Position numbers and translations under genes: made by a program. The notes below the pieces were generated by a model. The model saw only the letters and a list, made by a program, of their open reading frames with translations, was not told where the DNA came from and made no database searches. From positions 1 to 26,904 of IMG/VR virus record IMGVR_UViG_3300026484_000467: a stretch of DNA of 26,904 bases. The stretch is one strand, 5' to 3'. Below are positions 7,039 through 14,650 of the stretch, in pieces. Each line of letters begins with the position of its first letter. The first letter of the stretch is position 1. This DNA comes from a virus.

Positions 7039-8502
7039 ATGTTTTTTGATGGATTTTTTTCAAAATTGTTTAGAAAAAATATAGAAAAATCATTACAAAA
7101 TACGAGTTTTAATCATGAATTACCACAAATTAATCCACTTCAGCAAATAGATATTTATAAAGGTGATACCACTGTAAATAAATTTTTAATTGCTAATTTT
7201 TTTAACATAACAAGAAATAAAGAAGAATTAGTAAAAGAAATTGATGAAATAAAAGATTTTTATTTATCGCAATTAATTGTTAACAGAATTATTGAGGATG
7301 CATTTACACCTACTATTGATAATGATTTTTTTAGGCCAACAGTCATTATAAATTCTCAACAAGATAATACTTTAACTGAATTATTAGAAGAATTTACTCA
7401 TGAATTCAATCTTAAAAAGATTGTTTTAGATATTTCAGCTGATATATTAAATTATGGTGAAACATTTTTGAGACTAGATGTAAAAAGTGGCGAAGGTATT
7501 ATAAATATTCATGATGATGTTGATATAACAAAAATAATTCCAGTTTTCAGAGATAGTAATATTTCTTATTTTTTAAAATACGACAAAAAAGAGAAGAAAT
7601 TAAAAAGTGTTCAAAATTCAAATTATGCTTATTTTCATTTACCATCTAACAGAATTAAAGTTAAAATAAATGGTTTAGATGACAAAATTTTATATGTAAG
7701 AATGGGTCAATCAATTTTGTATCCTATTTTTGGATTACTCAAAGAATTAAAATTTTTAGAAGAACTTTATCCTATTGCATTAATCAAACAACTTCAAAAA
7801 ACTAAAATTGTTGGTGTATCTATTCCAGCAGGAACAAAACCCGCTGAAGCACTTGAAATAGCGAGAGTTTATCAAAAAATGATAGATAAAACAATGATAA
7901 ATGATGAAAATTATTCTAGTCCTGAAGAATTATTACGTCATATTCAATCAAAATTAGGTTCTGTCAAAGTTATTCCTGTATGGAATGATAAAGGTTCATT
8001 GGAATCACAAGATATTAATAATGAAAATGATTTTGAAAATTTACAGCAAAAAATTGAAGATTTAAGAATATTAGCATTAAAAACATTAGGCATGCCAACT
8101 AGTCTTGTTACTCAAGAATCTGATTTATTGAAATCAGATATTATAAAATCGTATAACATGTATAACAAAAAATTAAAAATGATACAGGATGCTATTTCTT
8201 TTGGATTGAAGCAAATATATACAATTCATCTTCAAAATCTTGGATTTACTGATATTTATTTAGAAAATATTGAAATTGTTTGGAATAATACATTAGATTA
8301 TGAAGCTCTTCAAAAAATTGAATTAGTAGATATTTTAGTTGCAAGTTTTGAAAATATTAATAATTTTATTAACGATTTACATGATAAAGAAAATATCAAA
8401 GTTAATGAAAAAGAATTTACTAAATATATGAATACTCAATTTAAGAATATAATGGGATTCAATTTATTTGAATTTGATGAAAAGGAAGAAGATGAAGTTT
8501 AA
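7039..8502 (+). CDS. Portal vertex protein (T4 gp20-like)
   Basis: A 487-residue protein immediately downstream of terminase. Recognisable portal features are an N-terminal region with 'KDFYLSQLIVNRIIEDAF', a central strand-rich part, the segment 'FGLLKELKFLEELYPIALIKQL' that resembles the clip/stem helices of T4-type portals, and a C-terminal 'LKTLGMPTSLVTQESDLL' followed by a crown-type helix. Twelve copies form the ring through which DNA enters and to which the tail joins. Gene order terminase-portal-core-protease supports the call. It overlaps the next gene by 11 nt. Confidence 0.82.
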   Translation: MFFDGFFSKLFRKNIEKSLQNTSFNHELPQINPLQQIDIYKGDTTVNKFLIANFFNITRNKEELVKEIDEIKDFYLSQLIVNRIIEDAFTPTIDNDFFRPTVIINSQQDNTLTELLEEFTHEFNLKKIVLDISADILNYGETFLRLDVKSGEGIINIHDDVDITKIIPVFRDSNISYFLKYDKKEKKLKSVQNSNYAYFHLPSNRIKVKINGLDDKILYVRMGQSILYPIFGLLKELKFLEELYPIALIKQLQKTKIVGVSIPAGTKPAEALEIARVYQKMIDKTMINDENYSSPEELLRHIQSKLGSVKVIPVWNDKGSLESQDINNENDFENLQQKIEDLRILALKTLGMPTSLVTQESDLLKSDIIKSYNMYNKKLKMIQDAISFGLKQIYTIHLQNLGFTDIYLENIEIVWNNTLDYEALQKIELVDILVASFENINNFINDLHDKENIKVNEKEFTKYMNTQFKNIMGFNLFEFDEKEEDEV

Positions 8503-9211
8503 AGAAGAAATTGATAGATTATATTATGAAGCTCTTGAATTAAATGATTCAATTATAAGAAATAAATTACAGTTAATTGCAAAAAATATAAAAGATAGAA
8601 AAAAATCTCTTGCAGCAAAAAATTTTTGGAGAAGAAATGCATATAAAATGAAAAAAGCCATTCAAAAGTGGCATCAATCAACACAAGGAAAAAGGTTTCA
8701 CAGAAACCTTGGGAATTTTTTGGCAACACATCTAACAAAAAGTGATTTAGGATTATTAAAAAAAGAAGAATATCCAAATAAAGAAATAGAAATTTCGTTA
8801 GATGATATAGCTTCAATTCTTTTAGGACTAAATAATATTAAAACTCATTTAATTATAGAAATGCAATATTTTGAAAAAGATAGTGAAGCTCTTGAAGAAT
8901 TTTTAGAGATTTTCTTTAAGTTCCTTGAAGATTCATATGAAATAGAAATTGAATTATTAAAAGCATATATTAATGGAACAATAAATGAAGAAATATTATT
9001 TAGAATAATTGATATTTTTATTTATTTTATAGATGAAAATCAATTTCTTTATGAAGTTAGACAAATAAATGGTTTATCTAATGATAAAAATGTTGACAAA
9101 ACAGTTGTAGAAGAATTAAATGAATTAAAAAACATAAACACAAAACAAGACAAAATATTTTTTATTATTAATAAATATAATAAAAATATAAATAAAAACA
9201 AAGGACAATAA
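8492..9211 (+). CDS. Probable prohead core/assembly protein between portal and protease
   Basis: I start this 239-residue protein at the ATG at 8492, preceded by AAGGA at 8482-8486. Upstream in-frame ATG (8477) and TTG (8468) codons would enlarge the overlap with the portal gene and have poorer ribosome-binding contexts. The N-terminal part has a strongly basic helix, 'FWRRNAYKMKKAIQKWHQST', of the kind seen in small core proteins of T4-like phages; the rest is acidic and helical with a lysine/asparagine-rich tail. Its slot (after gp20, before the protease) is where T4 has core proteins gp67 and gp68. No specific match is recognised, so the role is inferred from position and charge. It overlaps the protease gene by one base (TAATG). 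Confidence 0.5.
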   Translation: MKFKEEIDRLYYEALELNDSIIRNKLQLIAKNIKDRKKSLAAKNFWRRNAYKMKKAIQKWHQSTQGKRFHRNLGNFLATHLTKSDLGLLKKEEYPNKEIEISLDDIASILLGLNNIKTHLIIEMQYFEKDSEALEEFLEIFFKFLEDSYEIEIELLKAYINGTINEEILFRIIDIFIYFIDENQFLYEVRQINGLSNDKNVDKTVVEELNELKNINTKQDKIFFIINKYNKNINKNKGQ

Positions 9212-11178
9212 TGCAAAGACTTTTCGATACATTTGAAAGTTATGATGTAGAATTTTTTGATTTAAATGATATAAAAGAATCAGGTGATTTGAGTGATTTA
9301 GGTGAAATACCAAAAGGTGTTTTAGGTATTTTTAAAGTTAAACATGCATTTGGCGCCGGTGTTCCTTTCGGTATTTCAAGAAATGGAAGATTGTATACAA
9401 AAGAAGCATGGGATAATGCTTTAAAAAAAGATCCTCAATTCAAAGAAGCTTATGAAAACAAAATGGTTGTAGGAATGCTTTCTCATCCTGAAGAAGATTT
9501 AAGTTATGATGATATGTTAAGAGAAGAATTAGCATCGCATTTATTAAAAGAAATAAAATATAAAGAGATAACAAAAAATTCAGGAATTTATGAAGCAACA
9601 TTTTATATTTTAGATACAAAAGCTGGAAGAACTTTAAAAGCAATTCTTTCAGCAGGAGCAAAACCTGCTGTTTCTACAAGAGCATATGGATCTTTTAAAG
9701 AAGATGAATTTTTTGAATATAAAGGCAAAAAACTTTTTGTTATTGATGAAAAAGATTTTAAATTAGTAACATTAGATGTTGTTGCTACTCCTGGAATAAA
9801 AAATGCAAGATTTAGTGAAATAAAATTAACAGAACAATTAAAAGAAGATTTAAAATATCTTGAAGAAAAAAGTAAAGAATACAAATGTGATTTTGGATTG
9901 TGTGAATTGTTGATTGAAAATTCAAATTCAAACACAAATAAAAATTTAGAAATAAATGAAGAAAAAAATAATGATGATTTAAAAACAAAATTTAAGGAAG
10001 CTATCAAAGTTTTATCAGAAGAAAATAAAAAATTGTTAGAGCAAATAAATAACAAAGAAAAAGAGTTTGATGAGGTATTTGTAAAAACATTTTTGTCTTT
10101 TGTTGAACTTTTAACTAAATTGTTGAGATACAACAAATATTTTGAAAAAGAATATGAAGAATTGATTGAAATATTAGATAAAGATAACAAATTTGAAAAA
10201 CATGATATTGATGTTGTGAAAAAAGTTTTAGATAAAATAGAATCATATGAATTTTCAAGTGAGTCTTTAAAAACTTTAGCGAATAAAATTCGTAATTTTT
10301 TAGATACTATAAATGATGATGAAAATTCTAAAAAAGAATCTCTTAAAAAAGTGATTGAATCAAGTATTTTATTCTTTTATGATTTAATCGCAAACAATAA
10401 TGATTTGAATAAAAAAGTTCAAGATTTAGAAAAAAATTCAGATTTTTACAAGATTTACATAGATAATTTGAAAAAAATGTTAAAAACACTCGGAATTAAT
10501 TTGAGTGAAAAAGTTCTTCATGAAAAAGAAAAAAATACACATCTTATCAAGAAAATTAAAAAATTACATGAAAAACTAGAAGAAAATAAAAAAATTAATG
10601 AAAAGCTTGGAAAACTTGAAAATTTTGAAAAACTCTTGGAAAACACTGAATTTTTTGAAGAACTCATGGAATTATCAAAAAATCCTACACTCCTTGAGAA
10701 ACTTGAAAAATTACTAAAAAACCCTGAATTCTTTGAAAAATATGATAAATTCATGGAAAATACTGAATTTTTTGAAGAACTTGTGGAATTATCAAAAAAT
10801 CCTAAATTCTTTGAGAAACTTGAAAAACTTTTGAAAAATCCAAATTTTTTTGAAAAATTTTTAGCTTTTGAAGAAATTTTACAAGAAAATGAAAAATTAA
10901 AAGAAAAAATAGAAAAAAATTTAGAATTAGAAAAAAAATGTAAAGAACTTGAAAAAGAAAAAGAAAAATTAAAAAATGAAGCAGAAACTTTCAAAGTCAA
11001 ATTTTTAATTCAAAAATACAAAATTTCTGAAAGTCAAGCGCAAGAATTAAAAAAATTGAATTTAGATGTAATAGAAAAAAGAATTAAAGAAATGAAAAAA
11101 GAAAAAATTTCTTTTGAAATAAAAGAAGAAGAAAAAACAAATGAAATTGAAGAAAGAATATTGAGATTAATAAAATAA
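9211..11178 (+). CDS. Prohead protease fused to a coiled-coil scaffold (gp21/gp22-like)
   Basis: A 655-residue two-part protein. Residues 1 to about 230 look like a T4 gp21-type prohead protease of the herpesvirus-assemblin class. They have a His in 'VVGMLSHPEED' (His92), a Ser in 'AKPAVSTRAYGSF' (Ser155), and a conserved substrate-side region 'PFGISRNGRLYTKEAWDNAL'. Residues about 250-655 are almost pure coiled coil, broken by six 13-residue repeats (477-554), and resemble a scaffold such as gp22. In T4 the protease and scaffold are separate genes; fused protease-scaffolds are known in other phage types. It would shape the prohead and then cleave core proteins before DNA filling. The major capsid gene that usually follows is not here; endonuclease VII is next. 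Confidence 0.78.
   Translation: MQRLFDTFESYDVEFFDLNDIKESGDLSDLGEIPKGVLGIFKVKHAFGAGVPFGISRNGRLYTKEAWDNALKKDPQFKEAYENKMVVGMLSHPEEDLSYDDMLREELASHLLKEIKYKEITKNSGIYEATFYILDTKAGRTLKAILSAGAKPAVSTRAYGSFKEDEFFEYKGKKLFVIDEKDFKLVTLDVVATPGIKNARFSEIKLTEQLKEDLKYLEEKSKEYKCDFGLCELLIENSNSNTNKNLEINEEKNNDDLKTKFKEAIKVLSEENKKLLEQINNKEKEFDEVFVKTFLSFVELLTKLLRYNKYFEKEYEELIEILDKDNKFEKHDIDVVKKVLDKIESYEFSSESLKTLANKIRNFLDTINDDENSKKESLKKVIESSILFFYDLIANNNDLNKKVQDLEKNSDFYKIYIDNLKKMLKTLGINLSEKVLHEKEKNTHLIKKIKKLHEKLEENKKINEKLGKLENFEKLLENTEFFEELMELSKNPTLLEKLEKLLKNPEFFEKYDKFMENTEFFEELVELSKNPKFFEKLEKLLKNPNFFEKFLAFEEILQENEKLKEKIEKNLELEKKCKELEKEKEKLKNEAETFKVKFLIQKYKISESQAQELKKLNLDVIEKRIKEMKKEKISFEIKEEEKTNEIEERILRLIK
10639..10872 (+). 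repeat. Six 39-bp (13-residue) repeats within the scaffold region
   Basis: Residues 477-554 of the protease-scaffold protein consist of six 13-residue units with consensus K-N-P-E-F-F-E-K-L-E-K-L-L. Units begin at 10639, 10678, 10717, 10756, 10795 and 10834. Units 1 and 4 share E-N-T-E-F-F-E-E-L, and units 2 and 5 share K-x-x-E-K-L-E-K-L-L, so a 117-bp block of three units appears to have been duplicated. The two phenylalanines at fixed phase give a regular hydrophobic stripe. Confidence 0.85.
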
Positions 11179-11203
11179 AAAAATATACAAATAAAGTCAA
11201 AAA

Positions 11204-11713
11204 ATGAAATTTTTAAAAAAGTCTGAATTAAAATCGTTTAGAGAAAAAAAATTAAAAGAAAACAATTTTAAATGTGAGATTTGTGGGAGAACAATTGATT
11301 TTTCAGAAGCTGTTGTAGATCATATTCATAGTTCTCACAAATCTCTTTATCCTGAAACATACAAGTTAATAAGAGGAGTGATATGCTCTGATTGTAACAT
11401 TTTATTAGGAAAAATAGAAAATCAATTTTTACGTTCATCTAAAAAATACAAAGAAGAAATTGAATTAGAAAATGTTTTAAAAAAAATTTCTATATATATA
11501 AAAAAATATAAAAACAAAAACAATTTTAAAGATCAAGTTGTGCATCCGTCTGAATGGAAACCTAAAAAAATAAAAAAATCAAGTTTTAATAAATTTAAAA
11601 AAATAATAAAAGAAAAATTTAACAAAAATGTAGAATATCCAAAAAGTGGCAAATTGACTAAGCAATTAGAAAAATTAGCTAAAAAAATAAATTTTGAATT
11701 TGAATATTATTAA
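11204..11713 (+). CDS. Recombination endonuclease VII (T4 gp49-like)
   Basis: A 169-residue structure-specific nuclease. It has the full endonuclease VII zinc site and active site: C24-x2-C27 and C61-x2-C64, with D39-H40-x-H42 and Asn65 between and after them (the segment 'RGVICSDCNILLGKIEN' is diagnostic). T4 endonuclease VII uses the same arrangement to cut Holliday junctions and branched DNA before packaging. The C-terminal half is lysine-rich, probably for DNA binding and dimer contact, with weaker similarity. Its place between the head genes and gp55 recalls the 55-49 neighbourhood of T4. The start follows AAATAAAGTCAAAA, a weak ribosome site. Confidence 0.9.
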   Translation: MKFLKKSELKSFREKKLKENNFKCEICGRTIDFSEAVVDHIHSSHKSLYPETYKLIRGVICSDCNILLGKIENQFLRSSKKYKEEIELENVLKKISIYIKKYKNKNNFKDQVVHPSEWKPKKIKKSSFNKFKKIIKEKFNKNVEYPKSGKLTKQLEKLAKKINFEFEYY

Positions 11714-11720
11714 TATTAAA

Positions 11721-11740
11721 AAAATACAACAATGTATTTT
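11721..11740 (+). terminator. AT-rich hairpin after endonuclease VII, possible weak terminator
   Basis: AAAATACA (11721-11728) and TGTATTTT (11733-11740) form an 8-bp stem with an ACAA loop, eight bases after the endonuclease VII stop. There is no separate run of Ts beyond the stem, so termination would be weak. A second AT-only stem lies at 11768-11795. Both separate the late genes from the promoter at 11806. Confidence 0.3.
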
Positions 11741-11805
11741 AGTCAGATGAGTGAATTAAATTAAATGATAATTTTTATTAAAGGAAAAAAATTATTGATT
11801 ATAAT

Positions 11806-11834
11806 TTTACTTTTTAGCAAAAACATGTTATAAT
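11806..11834 (+). promoter_or_regulatory. Promoter P1 (host sigma70-type) upstream of the gp55 operon
   Basis: A T-rich element TTTACT (11806-11811, within TTTTACTTTTT), exactly 17 nt, then TATAAT (11829-11834) preceded by TG. It is one of five sites in the window with the same design. Initiation about seven bases downstream (near 11841) would give a leader of about 184 nt before gp55. Confidence 0.75.
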
Positions 11835-11840
11835 TATATT

Positions 11841-12000
11841 GGTTTTGATAATTTATTTATCAGGGCCTCTCTGAGAGGCTTTTACAAATTTGAAATATAT
11901 TTTTATTTCAAATTATAATTTTTTCACCAGAGAGGCCCGAATAAGTAAATTGATGTATTTACAAATTTTATAATTAATAATTTTATAATAAACAATTTGT
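11841..12000 (+). promoter_or_regulatory. Structured 5' leader of the gp55 operon
   Basis: This occupies most of the 311-base gap between endonuclease VII and gp55. Elements in order: a small GATAA/TTATC hairpin (11847-11861); GGGCCTCTCTG (11863-11873) perfectly complementary to CAGAGAGGCCC (11928-11938); inside that long-range stem a 10-bp hairpin AATTTGAAAT/ATTTCAAATT (11887-11896/11905-11914); and ACAAATT/AATTTGT (11961-11967/11994-12000). The left arm can instead fold locally as GCCTCT-CTG-AGAGGC (11865-11879) followed directly by TTTT, like an intrinsic terminator. The two folds exclude each other, as in attenuators. The GC-rich arms stand out sharply from the AT-rich surroundings. Confidence 0.7.
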
Positions 12001-12024
12001 AATCACAATGAAAAGGAAATTAAA

Positions 12025-12477
12025 ATGGAATATTTTAATGATAAAGAAATAACAAAATTACTTATTAAAGAAAGTAAAGAAAGGCTTGAAGGAAAACGAA
12101 AAAATCCATCTGACGAAGTAGTGAAAGCTTTTTTAGATGTATTAGAACATACATTAACATCAAGAAAATATTCAGGTTATTCACCTGAATGGAAAGATGA
12201 ATTTCGAGGTTTAGCTTATGAGAAATTTGTAAAGCATTGGTATAAGTTTAATCCAAAAATGACTCAAAAAAATTATTATCAAAAAAATGGTAAAAAAATT
12301 TTAAAAGATGAAAAAGAATGGGTTGGAGCACATGGATTTTTTACAACAATAGTAGTTTCATCTATACATGATATAATAAGAAAATTTAAAAAAGAAAGAC
12401 AAAGCAGAGAAGAAATGGCTGTTTCATATAATCAATTATGGGAACAGGAATGGTTTAAAAATCTTAAAAGGGGTTAA
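12025..12477 (+). CDS. Late-transcription sigma factor (T4 gp55-like)
   Basis: A 150-residue protein resembling T4 gp55, the minimal sigma that directs host RNA polymerase to late promoters. Matching features are 'YSGYSPEWKDE' (49-59; T4 gp55 has F-S-G-Y-T-x-x-W-K-x-E), then 'AYEKFVKHWYKFNP' and 'HGFFTTIVVSSIHDIIRKFKKER', which parallel the sigma region-2 helices of gp55. The C-terminus 'SYNQLWEQEWFKNL' may serve as the short clamp-binding tail, but I cannot confirm this. It is the first gene after promoter P1 and its structured leader. Being transcribed from a host-type promoter fits its role as the switch to late expression. RBS AAAAGGAAATTAAA. It heads an operon of five genes. Confidence 0.85.
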   Translation: MEYFNDKEITKLLIKESKERLEGKRKNPSDEVVKAFLDVLEHTLTSRKYSGYSPEWKDEFRGLAYEKFVKHWYKFNPKMTQKNYYQKNGKKILKDEKEWVGAHGFFTTIVVSSIHDIIRKFKKERQSREEMAVSYNQLWEQEWFKNLKRG

Positions 12478-12478
12478 A

Positions 12479-13672
12479 ATGGGTGGAAATTTAGGAGTTA
12501 AAGGATTTAAGGCGCAAAAAATACCTGTAAAAGAATTAGGTCTTAAAAAATTTCAAAGGGATTTCAAAAAATTATTTTATAAATTAGATGAATTATTTTT
12601 TAAACAAAATGGAGAATATATTTGGAAAACTAAAAGAATAATAGATGATGGATATGTTTTTGACGGATCAGCAAGTCTTTTAATGAAAAATGATGTTTCT
12701 TCGAATATTTTAGAATTGAAACCTTTTATTGGTGATATAGATATTATGGTTCCTAAAAATTTAAAAGAAAAACTTTGGGAATTTCTTGAAAATATTGAAA
12801 ATAAACAGATAGAAAATTTTACATACATAGGAAATAATAAACCTAGTATTTCTAGTATCGGTGAACAAATAAATGCTTTATTTGAATATTATTACAAAAA
12901 AGACAAATGTATTTATGTTCAAGTTGATTTCAGATTTGTTGAGTTTGAAGAAAAAAACATAATAAATAAAAAAGAATATATTCCAACAATGTGGAGTAAA
13001 TTTAGTCATTGTGCGTCTATTGAAGATTTAAAAATAGGTGTAAAAGCTGTATTTCATAAAATTTTATTAAGAAGTTTAGCGTATGCATCATCATACACAG
13101 ATAATGCTATTTTTGTAACACCTTCAGCAAATTGTGAAAATTGGGAAAAGAAAATTTCAAAATCTAAAAAACGCGATAATCATTTATTAAAATTTAGTGT
13201 TTCAAGAGGTATTAGAATTGCTTATGAGCCTTTAATTTGCGATGGAAAACATGTTCAAAAAGATGGTAAATTTGTTTATAGAAAATTAAAAACAGATGAA
13301 AGCATATATTACACTGATATAGATAAAATATTTGAAATGATTTTTGGAATTAAACCAAATGATGAAGATATAAATAATTTTTGGTCATTTATGGGACTTA
13401 TAAAATTAATGAAAAAATATTTTGATGAAGAAAAAAATAAGTTAGCATTTTACAGATTTTTAGAGCTTCTTTGGGATAATGATGAAAAAAATATTGCACA
13501 AGAATTAGAAAGAGATAATCCTGAACTTGATTATCAAATAAAAATTAATTCAGTAAATTATTTATTAAAAGAATTTTCTTTTTTGAAAAATGAATATGAA
13601 AAATGGTTATCTAAGATAGATTCTTATTATAAAAAATACGGTTTAAGAAAAACAAATAAAATGTTTAAATAA
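12479..13672 (+). CDS. Pol-beta-type nucleotidyltransferase, unknown substrate
   Basis: A 397-residue protein starting two bases after gp55. It shows the nucleotidyltransferase core: G63-S64 in 'VFDGSASLLM', D86-I-D88 in 'PFIGDIDIMVP', and a third acidic residue Asp150 in 'VQVDFRFVEF'. Further conserved-looking segments are 'PTMWSKFSHCASIEDLKIGV' and 'FHKILLRSL'. I recall similar uncharacterised proteins in marine T4-like phages (GS...GDID...QVDF...FSH...FHK). All three metal-binding acids are present, so activity is likely: transfer of a nucleotide to a protein, RNA or small molecule. The C-terminal half is helical and unassigned. Its neighbours, a nuclease-like protein and a ligase fusion, suggest a shared pathway. 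Confidence 0.7.
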   Translation: MGGNLGVKGFKAQKIPVKELGLKKFQRDFKKLFYKLDELFFKQNGEYIWKTKRIIDDGYVFDGSASLLMKNDVSSNILELKPFIGDIDIMVPKNLKEKLWEFLENIENKQIENFTYIGNNKPSISSIGEQINALFEYYYKKDKCIYVQVDFRFVEFEEKNIINKKEYIPTMWSKFSHCASIEDLKIGVKAVFHKILLRSLAYASSYTDNAIFVTPSANCENWEKKISKSKKRDNHLLKFSVSRGIRIAYEPLICDGKHVQKDGKFVYRKLKTDESIYYTDIDKIFEMIFGIKPNDEDINNFWSFMGLIKLMKKYFDEEKNKLAFYRFLELLWDNDEKNIAQELERDNPELDYQIKINSVNYLLKEFSFLKNEYEKWLSKIDSYYKKYGLRKTNKMFK

Positions 13673-13703
13673 TTTAATAAATAAATAAAAATAAGGATTT
13701 TTA

Positions 13704-14642
13704 ATGAGCTATATAAGAGAAGCACTTAAAAAGATAGAAGAATCAAATGTTGATGAGATTTTTTTATCTCCAGATCAAGTAAAATTAGCAGAGTCTGATT
13801 TGTTGGAAGATAAACAGAAATTAAGAAAAATAGTAGCTAAAAAATTAAAAATTTCTGTCAATGATCTCCCTCCAATGCTTACAGAGAAAAAACAAAATTT
13901 AAAACAATTTGTAAATTATTATAACAAAAACATTTATCCTAAATATGAAGATGTTATTATCAAGTTAATGAATGTAATTGGAAAAGAAATAGGACATGGA
14001 GAAATTTTATTAGCCATTCTTCATCAAAAAATAACTATTTCTCGTAATAATAATCCATTTGATATAATATTTGGTGATGAATATGCAGAACTAAAAGAAG
14101 TATTTAAAAGTGGAAATAAATTAAAAAATTTTAGGTTTGGAACATTTATGAAAGAAGCTCTTAATAGTGCTTATGAAGATATTGTAAAATATATAAAAAC
14201 AATGAGTTTATTAGATCCAAAAACATTTCCACCTGATCAAATAAAAAAGGCAATAAATAAAGGTGAGTTGACAAAGTGGCTTACATTAGCAAAGAGTAAT
14301 GAAAAAAGAATTGCAATAGATAAAAAATTTTTAAATGTAGAAATAGATAACTTTTTAAATATATATTATGATAGTGAAAAATTGGGTAATTTACAAGATA
14401 TTTCAACAATTAATAACCTAAAGAGATATTTTGAAAAAATGGATGTTTTAACATATTCAAAAATACTTAAAAAAATAAATGATATTGTTAGAAAAGAAAA
14501 GATGCCATACATAATGATTGTTGGACAAAGATCACCAAAAAGTGAAATTGGTAAATTGTATTATTTTGAAAATTTAGCACCAGTAGAAATAGATGCTATT
14601 ACTCAAGGAAAAATTAAGATTTGTAAAATTATCGATAAGTAA
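13704..14642 (+). CDS. Putative PD-(D/E)XK nuclease-fold protein
   Basis: A 312-residue protein. A helix with 'IGHGEILLAILH' (Glu100) is followed by 'NPFDIIFGDEYAELKEVF', giving Asp120 and Glu129-x-Lys131. This E...D...ExK order, with the G-x-G-E helix first, is the layout of PD-(D/E)XK nucleases, the fold of many restriction enzymes and phage nucleases. The downstream 'LKNFRFGTFMKEAL' could be the following strand and helix. No other domain is recognisable; the N-terminal 90 residues are charged and helical. It is 61 nt upstream of no other promoter that I can see and follows the nucleotidyltransferase by 31 nt, so it is probably in the gp55 operon. The assignment is from motif spacing only. 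Confidence 0.5.
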   Translation: MSYIREALKKIEESNVDEIFLSPDQVKLAESDLLEDKQKLRKIVAKKLKISVNDLPPMLTEKKQNLKQFVNYYNKNIYPKYEDVIIKLMNVIGKEIGHGEILLAILHQKITISRNNNPFDIIFGDEYAELKEVFKSGNKLKNFRFGTFMKEALNSAYEDIVKYIKTMSLLDPKTFPPDQIKKAINKGELTKWLTLAKSNEKRIAIDKKFLNVEIDNFLNIYYDSEKLGNLQDISTINNLKRYFEKMDVLTYSKILKKINDIVRKEKMPYIMIVGQRSPKSEIGKLYYFENLAPVEIDAITQGKIKICKIIDK

Positions 14643-14650
14643 GGAAAATT

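Noticed and set aside
10639-10872. CRISPR-like array
   Set aside because: The repeats are in frame, contiguous without spacers, and encode a 13-residue coiled-coil unit.
9603-11000. Long minus-strand open frames opposite the protease-scaffold gene (9603-10190 and 10518-11000)
   Set aside because: They mirror the repetitive, lysine/glutamate-rich coding strand and give serine/phenylalanine-rich proteins with no motif. All supported genes are on the + strand.
1-11713. T4-type late promoters (TATAAATA) before the structural genes
   Set aside because: Looked for by eye in the intergenic gaps. Similar AT-rich strings are frequent by chance and none had a consistent position, so none is reported.
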